Part shown: piece after piece, positions 18,544-28,983 of the stretch
Layout: each line of letters starts with the position of its first letter
How positions within the stretch are numbered: position 1 is the stretch's first letter
Assembly (NCBI RefSeq): GCF_007989605.1
Contig: NZ_BJUL01000007.1
Span: 1 to 64,000, forward strand
From: Vreelandella venusta
GTDB lineage: Bacteria; Pseudomonadota; Gammaproteobacteria; Pseudomonadales; Halomonadaceae
Length of the DNA stretch: 64,000 nucleotides
Direction of reading: 5' to 3'
Program-made: the position numbers and the translations under genes
The notes under the pieces: model-generated
Seen by the model: the letters and a program-made list of their open reading frames with translations, nothing else
The model's database searches: none
What the model was told of the DNA's origin: nothing

Positions 18544-19743
18544 TTAGCTAGCCACCAAAGCATCCAGACCAACAGCAAGATCACGCTGAATATCAGCCTG
18601 GCTTTCCAGCCCCACCGCTATACGAATCAACCCAGGCACGATACCTGCGGCCTGCTTCTGCACATCAGAGAGACGACCATGCGTTGTAGTCGCCGGGTGG
18701 GTAATGGTGGTTTTAACATCTCCGAGGTTACCTGTTATAGACAGCATGTTGGTAGCATCAATGACTTGCCAAGCTCCCTCCTGGCCACCTTTCACCTCAA
18801 AGCCCAATACGGCACCAAACCCTTGCTGTTGTTTTTTGGCAAGCGCATGCTGAGGATGGGCTTCTAAGCCACTATAGTGCACTTTATTAACGGCCGGGTG
18901 TTGATCTAGCCAGAGCGCCAAAGTCAGCGCATTCTCGCAATGTGCCTTCATGCGCAGCGATAAGGTTTCAAGCCCTTTGGTGAAAATCCACGCATTAAAG
19001 GGACTCAGGCAAGGCCCGCAAGTACGTACCACACCAAATACTTCTTCCAACACGTCGTGTTTACCAACCACCGCGCCACCAATAGCACGTCCCTGGCCAT
19101 CCAGATACTTCGTTGCAGAATGGATAACTAAGTCAGCGCCAAGCGCAATTGGCTGCTGAAGTGCCGGTGTTAAGAAGCAGTTATCAATCGCCAACAATGC
19201 ACCACTACGCTTAGCAAGTTCGGCTAATGCTGGAATATCCGCGACTTCAGACAGCGGGTTGGACGGTGTTTCCGCAAACAACAGCTTGGTATTTGGGCCG
19301 ATGGCCTCTTCCCAGGCAGAAACGTTAGATAGCTCTACATAACGAGTCGTGATACCAAATTTGCCCAGATATTTGTCAAACAAACTCACGGTAGAACCAA
19401 ACAGCGAGCGCGATGCAACGATTTCATCGCCGGCACTTAGCAGTGCCAACGCCGTCGATAAAATGGCCGACATACCCGAACTTGTTGCCACGCATCGCTC
19501 TCCACCTTCAAGCGCCGCCAAACGGCGCTCGAAGGTATGGACCGTCGGATTAGTAAAGCGAGAATAGACGTTGCCCGGCTCCTGCCCCCCAAACTTGCGC
19601 GCGGCTTCAGCCGCGCTTTCGTAAACAAAGCTTGAAGTGGGAAAAATGGGCTCGGCATGCTCTTGCTCAAACGTACGGTGATGGCCCGCACGAATGGCAA
19701 GGGTCTCTAGCGACCAATCATCCTGGTGACTATTATCATGCAT
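18544..19743 (-). CDS. metZ: O-succinylhomoserine sulfhydrylase
   Basis: MetZ makes homocysteine directly from O-succinylhomoserine and sulfide, by-passing cystathionine. The 399-residue PLP enzyme belongs to the Cys/Met metabolism family: EPIFPTSSFVYESAAEAA (near residue 31), YSRFTNPTVHTFERRLAALEGGE, and the PLP-lysine motif VIHSATKYLDGQGR (near 205). The start MHDNSHQDDWSLETLAIRAGHHRT is typical of MetZ from pseudomonads. It follows purF in the conserved cvpA-purF-metZ order, 58 bases apart. Confidence 0.93.
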   Translation of the reverse strand: MHDNSHQDDWSLETLAIRAGHHRTFEQEHAEPIFPTSSFVYESAAEAARKFGGQEPGNVYSRFTNPTVHTFERRLAALEGGERCVATSSGMSAILSTALALLSAGDEIVASRSLFGSTVSLFDKYLGKFGITTRYVELSNVSAWEEAIGPNTKLLFAETPSNPLSEVADIPALAELAKRSGALLAIDNCFLTPALQQPIALGADLVIHSATKYLDGQGRAIGGAVVGKHDVLEEVFGVVRTCGPCLSPFNAWIFTKGLETLSLRMKAHCENALTLALWLDQHPAVNKVHYSGLEAHPQHALAKKQQQGFGAVLGFEVKGGQEGAWQVIDATNMLSITGNLGDVKTTITHPATTTHGRLSDVQKQAAGIVPGLIRIAVGLESQADIQRDLAVGLDALVAS

Positions 19744-19801
19744 GGCTGAGCACCTTTAAAACGTCAATAAAAGTTGTAATACGAGCTATTAATACGCGGT
19801 A

Positions 19802-21325
19802 TTAGTCGTCAAGATCGTCATCATCTTGGTTGTGCATACCCACTAGCGCATGGTCACCCGCACTTTGATCTTTGGCTGCGTCATTACGACTCGCTTCAAG
19901 CACAGCCAAGTAGGCATCATCAATGTCACCAGTGACATAGTTACCGTCGAAGACAGAGCAGTCAAACTCATCCATTTCAGGATTAACCTCACGGCAAGCC
20001 GCTTTCAAATCTTCCAGGTCTTGATAGAAAATTCGATCCGCACCAATCAGCTGACCAACCTCTTCTTCTGTGCGGCCATGCGCAATCAGTTCTTTTGCCG
20101 CAGGCATATCAATGCCATAGACATTAGGGTAGCGAACGGGCGGAGCAGCTGAGGCGAAATACACTTTACGGGCCCCTGCATCGCGCGCCATCTGAATAAT
20201 CTGCTTACAGGTGGTTCCACGCACGATAGAGTCATCCACCAGCAGCACATTTTTGCCTTTAAATTCGACATCAATGGCATTCAGTTTTTGACGCACCGAT
20301 TTTTTACGCTGCGTTTGGCCAGGCATAATAAACGTGCGGCCAATATAGCGGTTCTTCATAAACCCTTCGCGATAGGTCACCCCTAAGTGCTGCGCCATCT
20401 CAAGGGCAGAAGTGCGCGACGTATCGGGAATTGGGATAACAACGTCAATATCGTGATCAGGCCATTCATTAAGAATGCGGTCGCCAAGCTTGCGCCCCAT
20501 CTGCATACGAGTGCCATACACGTAGGCACCATCAAGAATAGAGTCGGGGCGCGCAAGATAGACATGCTCAAAAATACAGGAACGCAGCACAGGTCGATCA
20601 GCACAGACCTGAGTATGAATCTGCCCCTGCATGTCGACAAAAATCGCTTCACCGGGAGAAAGATCACGCTCCAGCTCAAAGCCGCCGACATCTAAGGCGA
20701 CAGATTCCGAAGCAATCATGACCTCCTGCCCCTCGTCACTTTGGCGAGTACCAAACACTACAGGACGAATGCCATGATGATCCCGAAATGCCACCATACC
20801 AAAACCGTTAATGATCGCGACCGCCGCGTAGCCGCCTTTGCAGCGCCGGTGCACTCTACGAACGGCATCAAAAATGTCCTCGGCTTCCAGGTGCAAACCC
20901 TGTTTACCCAACTCATGGGCAAATACGTTTAGCAACACTTCGGAGTCAGAGCTGGTATTGATGTGACGAAGGTCCGTCGAGAAAAGTTCTTGCTTTAACT
21001 GATCAGAGTTAGTCAGATTACCGTTGTGAGCCAGCGCAATACCGTAGGGGGAGTTGACATAAAACGGCTGAGACTCAGCTTCGCTAGAGGAACCTGCGGT
21101 TGGATAACGCACGTGACCAATGCCAAGGTTACCTTTTAGGCGAGCCATGTGGCGGGTATGGAACACATCTCGAACCAGCCCATTACTCTTGCGCAGTAGG
21201 AAGCGTCCCTCGCTCCAAGTCATCATGCCGGCAGCGTCCTGACCCCGATGCTGAAGTACGGTCAGAGCATCATAGATTCCCTGATTTACCGCCTGCTTGG
21301 CCAGAAGGCCCACTATACCGCACAT
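19802..21325 (-). CDS. purF: amidophosphoribosyltransferase
   Basis: PurF commits PRPP to purine synthesis by forming phosphoribosylamine from glutamine. The 507-residue length is normal. The N-terminal nucleophile Cys follows Met ([10 protein letters not shown]); the glutaminase part has [11 protein letters not shown] and [16 protein letters not shown]; the PRPP-binding loop is [14 protein letters not shown] near residue 360. The last about 40 residues are acidic (ends DDDDLDD). The gene is downstream of cvpA, as in E. coli and Pseudomonas. Confidence 0.97.
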   Translation of the reverse strand: MCGIVGLLAKQAVNQGIYDALTVLQHRGQDAAGMMTWSEGRFLLRKSNGLVRDVFHTRHMARLKGNLGIGHVRYPTAGSSSEAESQPFYVNSPYGIALAHNGNLTNSDQLKQELFSTDLRHINTSSDSEVLLNVFAHELGKQGLHLEAEDIFDAVRRVHRRCKGGYAAVAIINGFGMVAFRDHHGIRPVVFGTRQSDEGQEVMIASESVALDVGGFELERDLSPGEAIFVDMQGQIHTQVCADRPVLRSCIFEHVYLARPDSILDGAYVYGTRMQMGRKLGDRILNEWPDHDIDVVIPIPDTSRTSALEMAQHLGVTYREGFMKNRYIGRTFIMPGQTQRKKSVRQKLNAIDVEFKGKNVLLVDDSIVRGTTCKQIIQMARDAGARKVYFASAAPPVRYPNVYGIDMPAAKELIAHGRTEEEVGQLIGADRIFYQDLEDLKAACREVNPEMDEFDCSVFDGNYVTGDIDDAYLAVLEASRNDAAKDQSAGDHALVGMHNQDDDDLDD

Positions 21326-21492
21326 TCAAGTTACCTCGCTTTAGTGCCATGGTTCACCGTAGCAAACCCGTACGTTCATCAAACGAATGTAAGCCACTGC
21401 CTATTTCTCGGTCGCAAAAGCGGGCATTGGTAGACAGCAGCTAACTGTATTACTAACTAAACATCACGGCGCGCCATCATTAAACAGCGCAC

Positions 21493-22092
21493 TCACTGGC
21501 CAGCATTTTCAGATGTTGGCGTAAAAGGCTGTGGAACTCGCTCTTCCTGAGCGTCCTGAGCGCGGAGGTCAGGCAGCGAAATATCGCGAAGCGAGTCAGG
21601 CGCCTGTGGCAGCTCCCGTTCCCATTGATCTAACTGGCTTACCGCCCAGTCGCGCAGCTCAATAAACGTCGGCCGAAGCTCAGCCTCTTGCCAAGCCTGT
21701 AGCTCAGCTAAGGGCGTTAGAGTAATCAGCACGGTTGCCACCAATAAAATAACAGCGCCACGCGCAAGCCCAAAAGCAGCACCGGCAAAGCGGTTAAGCA
21801 ACCCCATACCGACCCACTCAACTGCCGCATGAACAAGGCGGATCACAATCCCACAGAGCAAAATGACCGCAAATATCACTAAAATAAATGCCAACACTAA
21901 GCGCGCATCGAAGCTGTCGATGAACCCACTCATTAAGTCCGCCACCGGTTCTGCCAGAACGCGCGCTACCAACAATGCGACTACCCAGGCGGCTAGACCA
22001 AGAGCTTCCCTGACGAACCCGCGCATAAAGCCGGCCAGCATGGAAAGTGCCAACACCGCCAGGAAAAGCGCGTCTATCCAAGTAAGTGCCAT
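21493..22092 (-). CDS. cvpA: CvpA family inner-membrane protein
   Basis: The 199-residue protein has four hydrophobic segments in its first 130 residues (TWIDALFLAVLALSMLAGFMRGFVREALGL is the family hallmark), then a charged cytosolic tail. CvpA was named for colicin V production and is needed for bile-acid and envelope stress tolerance in enterics; its biochemical role is unsettled. It lies between the SPOR-domain gene (3-base gap) and purF, the standard arrangement. Confidence 0.93.
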   Translation of the reverse strand: MALTWIDALFLAVLALSMLAGFMRGFVREALGLAAWVVALLVARVLAEPVADLMSGFIDSFDARLVLAFILVIFAVILLCGIVIRLVHAAVEWVGMGLLNRFAGAAFGLARGAVILLVATVLITLTPLAELQAWQEAELRPTFIELRDWAVSQLDQWERELPQAPDSLRDISLPDLRAQDAQEERVPQPFTPTSENAGQ

Positions 22093-22095
22093 AAG

Positions 22096-22743
22096 TTAAT
22101 TTCTCACTCGCACTAACAAGCCCTGTACATTGGCACGCTGCTTAATAATCGCCATCGCAGACTCACCGTCTTCAGACGTGGCATAAGGGCCAACATAAAC
22201 AGAGGTAAGGTTATTATCGCGCTCACGTAAGTAGGCACTAAACCCCGCCTGAGTAAGCTGATCGCTTAGTCGCCTTGCGTTACCCGCATCACCAAAGCTG
22301 CCCACTTGAACCGCCCACTCGCCTTGGGAAGAAGATGTTGGGCCAGCAGCATTCGATGATGTGCTTGAAGAGCTGGTAGACGCGTTATTACGGTTATTCG
22401 CAGCCATTAACTCAGCGATTGGATCATCGGCTCCAGCACTCTGAGTATTAGAGCTACTGGCTTGACCGGTTTGTGGCTGCCTTGGATTGGCATCAATTGG
22501 CACACTGATCGCGCCATCTACAGATCGACCTTCACTTGAAGATGAGGATGTGCTGATGGACGACGGCATTTCAGGATTCGGAACATCTTGCTGTGTTGCC
22601 TCAACAGGTCGCTCAATCACAAACGTAGGCTGAGGGCGCTCTTCCCGGGGAGCAGGATCACTCATCAACCACGGCACGAAAATCGCCAGCAACGCGAGCA
22701 AGATGACAATACCACTGATGCGTTCCGTTTTACCGTATTTCAT
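22096..22743 (-). CDS. SPOR domain protein (DedD-like)
   Basis: The start was placed at ATG 22743 with GAGAGG upstream, giving 215 residues; an upstream in-frame ATG at 22773 has no site. One transmembrane helix (residues about 12-30, IVILLALLAIFVPWLM) anchors a Ser/Asn/Thr-rich linker and a C-terminal SPOR domain (about 140-215, starting GEWAVQVGSFGDAGNARRL). SPOR domains bind denuded septal peptidoglycan; DedD helps cell constriction. The folC-dedD-cvpA-purF order is as in E. coli, which supports the DedD assignment. Confidence 0.87.
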   Translation of the reverse strand: MKYGKTERISGIVILLALLAIFVPWLMSDPAPREERPQPTFVIERPVEATQQDVPNPEMPSSISTSSSSSEGRSVDGAISVPIDANPRQPQTGQASSSNTQSAGADDPIAELMAANNRNNASTSSSSTSSNAAGPTSSSQGEWAVQVGSFGDAGNARRLSDQLTQAGFSAYLRERDNNLTSVYVGPYATSEDGESAMAIIKQRANVQGLLVRVRN

Positions 22744-22785
22744 ATCCCTCTCCATCAAGCTTAGCGAGCACAACGGTTAGGCCGA

Positions 22786-24126
22786 TTAAGCTTGCGGCAG
22801 TGTTATTTCCAACAAGGCCGCAACTGTAAAAAACGAGCCGGTCACTAACACCCGGTCGGAGGGTGTCAGCTGCTCAGCTATTATCTGCACTCCGGCCTCT
22901 GGGGAACTGGCGCAACCATGCACACGCCCACCCAGAGATGTGATACGCCCTGCCAGTTCGTCAGCTGACCGACCACGCTCCCCTTCCAACGTCACGCATA
23001 CCCAGTCAGTAATGCGGGGTAGCAAAGCGCTAATAACACCATCAGCGTCTTTATCATTTAGCATGCCGATCAGCGCCCACTGCCGACCACCTGCAGGCAC
23101 CAATGGGAGTCGTCTAGCGACATAATCGGCTGCATGAGGATTATGCCCAACATCCAGGCACCACTGTCCTATCCACTGCATACGCCCTGGCACTTGCACC
23201 TCATGAAACGCCCGACGACATGCGTCTGCATTCACCACTAACCCGCTAAGGATCAATGCTTGGAGGGCCGTTGCGGCATTGTCAATCGGCAAACCAGGAT
23301 CAGGAAGGTCAGCGATGGAAATAGCATCTCCCTGACAGCTCAGCCCACTCCAGCTCCATTCAGACGGGCTATCTGCGGCATCAGCAGCATTATCATCAAT
23401 GGAGTGACTAAAAGCCTCACCAAGGCAGTAAACAGGAGCGGCAATCGCATCGGCAGCCGCTGCGACACTACTGGGAAGCAGTCGACTGCCTAATACCGCG
23501 GGCTTTGCAGCACGAAAGATGCCGGCCTTTTCGCGGCCGATCTGGGCAATATCAGATCCCAAAAAATTGGCATGATCCTGAGCAATCGTGGTCACAATGG
23601 CCACGTCTGCGTCAATAATATTAACGGCATCTAATCGCCCACCCAGACCAACTTCGAGCAGCGCTAAATCGAGGTCTTCCTGTGCTAGGCACCAGAGGGC
23701 ACAGAGCGTGCCCGCCTCAAAATAGGTTAAGCTAATTTCAGGCGCTTGTAGCCTCGCGTGCTCTACGCAAGAGAAGCCCGTCATTAGCCGCTGGTCGTCA
23801 GCGTAGCTACCATTGATCGTGACACGCTCGTTATAGTGCACTAGGTGGGGCGAAGTATAAGTCCCCACATGTAAACCGTGACTGCGAGCGATAGCATCCA
23901 TCATGGCAAGGGTCGACCCCTTGCCATTGGTACCAGCCACCGTAATTACCTGTATTGCAATCGGTCGGCTTAGCAACCCCATGCGTTTGGCAACTTCTGC
24001 TACGCGCTCAAGCCCCATATCAATCCCTACAGGATGTAGGGTTTCAAGGTAGTGCAGCCATTCGGCTAAAGACCCCGGAGTTACAGCGTCAGAAGCTAAA
24101 GAGTCAGGGGCTATAGACTTAGACAT
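22786..24126 (-). CDS. folC: bifunctional dihydrofolate synthase / folylpolyglutamate synthase
   Basis: FolC adds glutamate to dihydropteroate and extends folate polyglutamates. The start ATG 24126 overlaps the last codons of accD; an extension to 24189 reads into accD and is unlikely. In the 446-residue product the ATP loop is [19 protein letters not shown] (near residue 50), followed by [31 protein letters not shown] and [24 protein letters not shown]. The substrate His appears in [11 protein letters not shown]. It is translationally coupled to accD. Confidence 0.95.
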   Translation of the reverse strand: MSKSIAPDSLASDAVTPGSLAEWLHYLETLHPVGIDMGLERVAEVAKRMGLLSRPIAIQVITVAGTNGKGSTLAMMDAIARSHGLHVGTYTSPHLVHYNERVTINGSYADDQRLMTGFSCVEHARLQAPEISLTYFEAGTLCALWCLAQEDLDLALLEVGLGGRLDAVNIIDADVAIVTTIAQDHANFLGSDIAQIGREKAGIFRAAKPAVLGSRLLPSSVAAAADAIAAPVYCLGEAFSHSIDDNAADAADSPSEWSWSGLSCQGDAISIADLPDPGLPIDNAATALQALILSGLVVNADACRRAFHEVQVPGRMQWIGQWCLDVGHNPHAADYVARRLPLVPAGGRQWALIGMLNDKDADGVISALLPRITDWVCVTLEGERGRSADELAGRITSLGGRVHGCASSPEAGVQIIAEQLTPSDRVLVTGSFFTVAALLEITLPQA

Positions 24127-25138
24127 TGCGGTTCGAATCGTCGCTCTGAACGGTACTGGCTTCGCTATGCGTTTCAGGCGTATCCGCACCTGCTACATCT
24201 ACAGCATCGGCTATTGGCGCTTCATCAACCAACGGCTCGTCAATCGATGCATCGTCACTGACATCGCTCTCGGCAGGCAGCGCGATATTATGCGTCAGCT
24301 TACGCAGCACACCACCAACACGAGCACGCATATCATGGCGATGCACGATCATATCAACGGTGCCGTGCTCCAGTAGAAATTCACTGCGCTGAAAGCCTTC
24401 CGGCAGCGTTTCACGGACGGTTTGCTCAATAACGCGCGGGCCAGCAAAGCCAATCAAGGCGTTGGGCTCGGCGATGTTAAGATCGCCCAGCATCGCAAGC
24501 GATGCGGATACTCCGCCAAACACTGGATCTGTCAGAACAGAAATGTAGGGCACACCCGACTGCTTAAGCTTTTCAAGCGCTGCCGAGGTTTTAGCCATCT
24601 GCATGAGTGAAAACAGTGCTTCTTGCATCCGAGCCCCACCAGAAGCGGCAAAGCAGATCAATGGAAGCTGTTCTTCAAGGGCTATGGTTGCCGCGCGGAC
24701 AAATTTTTCGCCAACAACCGCGCCCATTGAACCGCCCATGAAGGTAAATTCAAACGCAACAGCAACAACCGGTAGCCCGTCTAGCTCGCCACGCATAGCA
24801 ACCAACGCATCTTTTTCACCGGTTTCTTTTTGGGCAGCCGTTAAGCGGTCTTTGTATTTTTTAGAGTCGCGAAATTTCAAGCGATCATTAGGCTCAATCT
24901 CAGCCGCAATCTCTTGGCGATTCTCTTTATCCAAAAACCAGTCCAAACGTTTACGCGCGGTCAACCGTAAATGGTGGTCGCACTTGGGGCAGACGCTGTG
25001 GTGCTTCTCAAGCTCAGGGAGATAGAGAACCGCTTCGCACTTGGGACATTTACGCCAGAGGCCATCGGGCACGCTGGCGCGACGGTCTTTACGCTGGATA
25101 CGCCCCATGGAGGGCACAATCTTGTCTAACCAGCTCAT
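24119..25138 (-). CDS. accD: acetyl-CoA carboxylase carboxyltransferase subunit beta
   Basis: AccD forms, with AccA, the carboxyltransferase that makes malonyl-CoA. The N-terminal C4 zinc ribbon (CPKCEAVLY and CPKCDHHLR, residues about 29-52) is complete. The crotonase-fold core has [17 protein letters not shown] and [19 protein letters not shown], which form the oxyanion hole. At 339 residues it carries an extra acidic Ala/Asp/Glu tail of about 50 residues after [10 protein letters not shown], typical of halophile versions. Confidence 0.96.
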   Translation of the reverse strand: MSWLDKIVPSMGRIQRKDRRASVPDGLWRKCPKCEAVLYLPELEKHHSVCPKCDHHLRLTARKRLDWFLDKENRQEIAAEIEPNDRLKFRDSKKYKDRLTAAQKETGEKDALVAMRGELDGLPVVAVAFEFTFMGGSMGAVVGEKFVRAATIALEEQLPLICFAASGGARMQEALFSLMQMAKTSAALEKLKQSGVPYISVLTDPVFGGVSASLAMLGDLNIAEPNALIGFAGPRVIEQTVRETLPEGFQRSEFLLEHGTVDMIVHRHDMRARVGGVLRKLTHNIALPAESDVSDDASIDEPLVDEAPIADAVDVAGADTPETHSEASTVQSDDSNRNV

Positions 25139-25228
25139 ATCAAAAAGTTTCCGTATACGTCATGCTTAGCAACGCCAAGCTTGATGAGTGTCGTCAGTCA
25201 ATTCAGTGTAGACGATGAGGGAATGCGC

Positions 25229-26032
25229 TTAGGCATCCATCGCGTTGCGCATGTCGCCCAACACGCTTTTAAGCTGACCAGCAATGGTTTCAGGTGCGTC
25301 AACGCTCTCTGCAATGCGGTTCACTAGCGCACTGCCAACAATCACACCATCAGCAACTTTCGCCACTTCAGCGGCGGTCACACCATCGCGGATACCGAAG
25401 CCAACACATAATGGCAAATCGGTCATTTCGCGTAAGGGGGCAAGATGCTCAGCCACATCGTCAGCATTGAGTGTAGCAGCACCGGTAACGCCCTTAAGCG
25501 AAACATAATAGAGATAGCCCTCACCGTGGGCGCATATTGTAGCGGCACGCGCATTGGAAGTGGTAGGCGCAACCAAGAAAATCGCTGCTAAATCGCGAGC
25601 TTTTAACAGCGGGCCGAACTCATCAGCCTCTTCAGGCGGCATATCTACCACGAGCACGCCATCAACGCCAACGCTTGCCGCTTTATCAGCAAACGTTTCA
25701 TAGCCAATCCGCTCTATCGGATTGAGATACCCCATCAACACGATAGGCGTTTTAGCATCCACTTGGCGGAACTCAGCGACCATATCCAGCAGGTCAACCA
25801 AACGAGTACCCTGCTTAAGCGCGCGCTCACAGGCCTTTTGAATCACCGGGCCGTCGGCCATTGGGTCTGAAAACGGCACGCCAAGCTCAATAATATCAGC
25901 TCCTGCCTCTACCAGGGCATGCATGAAGCCCACGGTGTACTGAGGCGCAGGGTCGCCGGCGGTAATGTAAGGAATCAGGGCCTTACGACCCTGCTCTTTT
26001 AATTCTGAAAAACGCTGGTCAATACGGTTCAT
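25229..26032 (-). CDS. trpA: tryptophan synthase alpha chain
   Basis: TrpA cleaves indole-3-glycerol phosphate and passes indole through a tunnel to TrpB. The 267-residue TIM barrel has the catalytic Glu in [23 protein letters not shown] (residues about 44-66, also catalytic Asp), [11 protein letters not shown] near 97, [17 protein letters not shown] and VGFGIRDG near 212 at the phosphate site. It sits 8 bases after trpB with AAGGG before the ATG. Confidence 0.97.
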   Translation of the reverse strand: MNRIDQRFSELKEQGRKALIPYITAGDPAPQYTVGFMHALVEAGADIIELGVPFSDPMADGPVIQKACERALKQGTRLVDLLDMVAEFRQVDAKTPIVLMGYLNPIERIGYETFADKAASVGVDGVLVVDMPPEEADEFGPLLKARDLAAIFLVAPTTSNARAATICAHGEGYLYYVSLKGVTGAATLNADDVAEHLAPLREMTDLPLCVGFGIRDGVTAAEVAKVADGVIVGSALVNRIAESVDAPETIAGQLKSVLGDMRNAMDA

Positions 26033-26040
26033 GCTAGCCC

Positions 26041-27279
26041 TTAAAACTCGATGCCATCAATGTTCGCCACGGTCATGATATCTTTATCACCACGACCAGA
26101 AAGGTTGACCACGATATGCTGGTCAGGGCGCATGGTCGGTGCCAGCACCTTCGCATGAGCAAGCGCATGGGCGGATTCCAATGCGGGCATAATCCCTTCC
26201 ATATGCGTCAGTTCACGGAATGCTTCCAGCACTTCTTTATCGTTTGCGGCTACGTAGTTAACTCGCCCAACATCTTTCCATAGCGCGTGCTCAGGCCCAA
26301 CCCCTGGGTAGTCGAGGCCAGCAGAAATTGAGTGCGTGTCTGACACTTGCCCCGCCTCATCAGACATCAAGTAAGTTCGATTACCATGCAAAACACCACG
26401 CGGCGCATTGGTCGAAAGCGGCGCAGCATGTCGGCCTGTTTCGATACCATCGCCACCGGCTTCGACACCATACATCGCTACCGCATCATCTTCGACGAAG
26501 GGATAGAATAGGCCCATGGCGTTAGAACCGCCCCCCACGCAGGCAATCAGCGCGTCCGGCAGGCGTCCAATTTGCGCTAACGACTGTTGGCGAGCTTCAC
26601 GCCCCACGACCGCGTTAAAATCACGTACCAACTGCGGGTAAGGGTGCGGTCCCGCCACGGTGCCAATAATGTAGAACGTGCTATCAACGTTGGTGACCCA
26701 GTCACGCAATGCTTCATTCATTGCGTCTTTAAGCGTACGAGTGCCTGATTCAACCGGAATTACACGTGCACCCAACAGACGCATACGATAAACGTTCAGC
26801 TTCTGGCGTTGAACGTCTGCCGCTCCCATATAAACGTCACACTCCAGTCCTAAGCGAGCTGCCACAGTCGCCGTAGCAACACCATGTTGGCCTGCTCCGG
26901 TTTCAGCTATAACCCTGGGCTTGCCAGTTTTTTTGGCTAACAGCGCTTGGCCGATAGTGTTATTAACCTTATGAGCACCGGTGTGATTTAAGTCTTCACG
27001 CTTCAACCAAATTTGCGCGCCACCTAGCGAATGAGACCAACGCTCTGCATGATAAAGCGGCGACGGACGCCCGACATAATGGGCAAGATCACGGTCAAAC
27101 TCAGCCTGGAAATCGGGATCATCACGCAAACTCGAATAGGTCTGCTCTAACTCTTCCAGGGCAAAGCTCAGGGTTTCCGACACAAACCGGCCGCCGTAGG
27201 GACCAAAATGACCACGGGCATCCGGCATTCGGGTCAGGTCGCTGAACTTGGTTTCAGTCGCGGAGACAGTCACAGGCAT
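26041..27279 (-). CDS. trpB: tryptophan synthase beta chain
   Basis: TrpB joins indole and serine using PLP. The PLP lysine lies in [19 protein letters not shown] (near residue 104), the COMM-domain Glu in [17 protein letters not shown], and the phosphate loop in [13 protein letters not shown] (near 250). The product is 412 residues, about 15 longer than E. coli TrpB owing to the N-terminus. Immediate neighbours trpF and trpA make a trpFBA cluster; the other trp genes are elsewhere. Confidence 0.97.
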   Translation of the reverse strand: MPVTVSATETKFSDLTRMPDARGHFGPYGGRFVSETLSFALEELEQTYSSLRDDPDFQAEFDRDLAHYVGRPSPLYHAERWSHSLGGAQIWLKREDLNHTGAHKVNNTIGQALLAKKTGKPRVIAETGAGQHGVATATVAARLGLECDVYMGAADVQRQKLNVYRMRLLGARVIPVESGTRTLKDAMNEALRDWVTNVDSTFYIIGTVAGPHPYPQLVRDFNAVVGREARQQSLAQIGRLPDALIACVGGGSNAMGLFYPFVEDDAVAMYGVEAGGDGIETGRHAAPLSTNAPRGVLHGNRTYLMSDEAGQVSDTHSISAGLDYPGVGPEHALWKDVGRVNYVAANDKEVLEAFRELTHMEGIMPALESAHALAHAKVLAPTMRPDQHIVVNLSGRGDKDIMTVANIDGIEF

Positions 27280-27364
27280 ACCTCACAAGATCGCCAGAAC
27301 AGGCAAACAATAAATGAACGAACAAAGAGGCGTAGACACCCCGCGGGCACGCTACGCAGTGAGC

Positions 27365-28000
27365 TTAATGGGCGCTAGCTAACGCCACATTTTGAACAAA
27401 AGATGCCATTAACTCGGCATCTTTTATGCCATGAGATATTTCTATACCACCAGAAACATCAATAGCATAAGGTATTACTTGGTTAACCGCAGAAGCCACA
27501 TTATCAACCGTTAACCCACCAGCCAGGATAACAGGTTTTTCTAAGGTTGCGGGGATTCTAGACCAATCAAACGTCTCTCCAGTTCCCCCTGGGATACCAG
27601 GTCGATAAGCATCTAATAGCAGCGCCTGCGCGAGCGAGTAGTCAGCCGCCGCCTGGTGCAGGTCGATATCATCATGCATGCGCAGTGCTTTTATCCAAGG
27701 CCGCCCAAACTGCTGACAGAAAGAGGCAGGCTCGTCACCATGAAACTGAATTAAATCCAAGTAAGGTAAGCACTGCTCAATGAATTCAGCAGGCTGATTA
27801 ACAAACAATCCCACCCGCGTGACAAAAGCGGGCACTGCCACTGCTAACTCTTCCAACACCGCAGGCGTTATGCTGCGGGCGCTCTTAGGCCACATCACGA
27901 AGCCAAGCGCGTCCACACCCAGCGATGCTGCCAGCGCGACATCCTCATGGCGAGTTAAGCCACAAAATTTAATCCGCGTACGACCAGAACACGCGTTCAT
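27365..28000 (-). CDS. trpF: phosphoribosylanthranilate isomerase
   Basis: TrpF opens phosphoribosylanthranilate to CdRP, the third step of tryptophan synthesis. The 211-residue TIM barrel has the catalytic Cys in IKFCGLTRHEDV (residues about 10-21), LIQFHGDEP near 83, and the phosphate-binding VILAGGLTVDNV and DVSGGIE near the end, with the general acid Asp. It overlaps the truA stop by 4 bases. Confidence 0.96.
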   Translation of the reverse strand: MNACSGRTRIKFCGLTRHEDVALAASLGVDALGFVMWPKSARSITPAVLEELAVAVPAFVTRVGLFVNQPAEFIEQCLPYLDLIQFHGDEPASFCQQFGRPWIKALRMHDDIDLHQAAADYSLAQALLLDAYRPGIPGGTGETFDWSRIPATLEKPVILAGGLTVDNVASAVNQVIPYAIDVSGGIEISHGIKDAELMASFVQNVALASAH

Positions 28001-28959
28001 AATGGGGTCTCCTGCTGCTCTGAAGGCGCTGGCTCTGGCTGATTTAAGGGCGCTTGGCTGTTAAACGTCAGCTTGCGCCTTGCAGCGATGCGTGGATTAT
28101 CTGGCAACTGACGCTCACCAGTCCACTCACCGGTAAATGCGAGCAAGTTGGGGCCTAACGGCTCTTTTGGCAGATCAAATCGCTCATCATAAAGCGAGTC
28201 TACGAAATGAAGGCCGCAGGCTGGCGCTGTGACATCGCCTTTGCGGCGATTCTTCAGCGCCAGCAGGCGCTCAATATGCCCTTCATCCTGCGAACCGCGC
28301 CCTACGCTAACCAGTGCCCCCGCAATATTGCGAATCATGTGGTGCAAAAAAGCATTGCCCTGAATATCAATGACCACTATTGGCCCATAGCGTTTCACTT
28401 CTACGAAGTGCATTTGCCGCCAAGGGGTTTTGGACTGGCAGCCCGCCGCTCGAAAGCTGCTGAAGTCATGCTCGCCTACCAGAGCCTGCGCAGCCCGATG
28501 CATGGCATCGGCATCTAACGGATCTCGACACCAAGTTACGTTGTGGCGTTCTAACACCGGACGACTAAGTTGATTCAACAAAATATAACGATAACGACGC
28601 CCAAGTGCGCCCAAGCGGGAATGAAAGTCATCGGACACAGGTTTTACCCAGCGCACCGCCACATCTCTCGGGAGATTGGTATTGCTGCCAAAAATCCAGG
28701 CTTTTTCAGAACGCTGAACAGGCGGGTCAAAATGGATGATCTGTCGGGTGGCATGCACGCCAGAATCGGTTCGACCACTGGCATGAATACGCACTGGCGC
28801 GCTGGCCACTTTCTCTAGCGCATCTTCCACCGCTTGTTGAACAGAAGCTGCGTGTTTCAAACGCTGAAAGCCGCAAAAGCGCGTACCATCATATTCAATG
28901 CCCATCGCTAGGCGCCCTGTTAGGGGCTTTGTTTCGTCAAAATGGTAAAACAGCGTCAT
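27997..28959 (-). CDS. truA: tRNA pseudouridine(38-40) synthase
   Basis: TruA converts U38-U40 of many tRNAs to pseudouridine. The catalytic Asp is in HASGRTDSGVHATRQIIHFD (near residue 60). Other motifs are MGIEYDGTRFCGFQ near 19 and GNAFLHHMIRNIAGALVSVGRG near 206. At 320 residues it has a 45-residue tail beyond the usual end. The 4-base overlap with trpF shows coupling, the order seen in Pseudomonas. Confidence 0.95.
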   Translation of the reverse strand: MTLFYHFDETKPLTGRLAMGIEYDGTRFCGFQRLKHAASVQQAVEDALEKVASAPVRIHASGRTDSGVHATRQIIHFDPPVQRSEKAWIFGSNTNLPRDVAVRWVKPVSDDFHSRLGALGRRYRYILLNQLSRPVLERHNVTWCRDPLDADAMHRAAQALVGEHDFSSFRAAGCQSKTPWRQMHFVEVKRYGPIVVIDIQGNAFLHHMIRNIAGALVSVGRGSQDEGHIERLLALKNRRKGDVTAPACGLHFVDSLYDERFDLPKEPLGPNLLAFTGEWTGERQLPDNPRIAARRKLTFNSQAPLNQPEPAPSEQQETPL

Positions 28960-28983
28960 GAAGCCACGTCACATAGAAGATAG

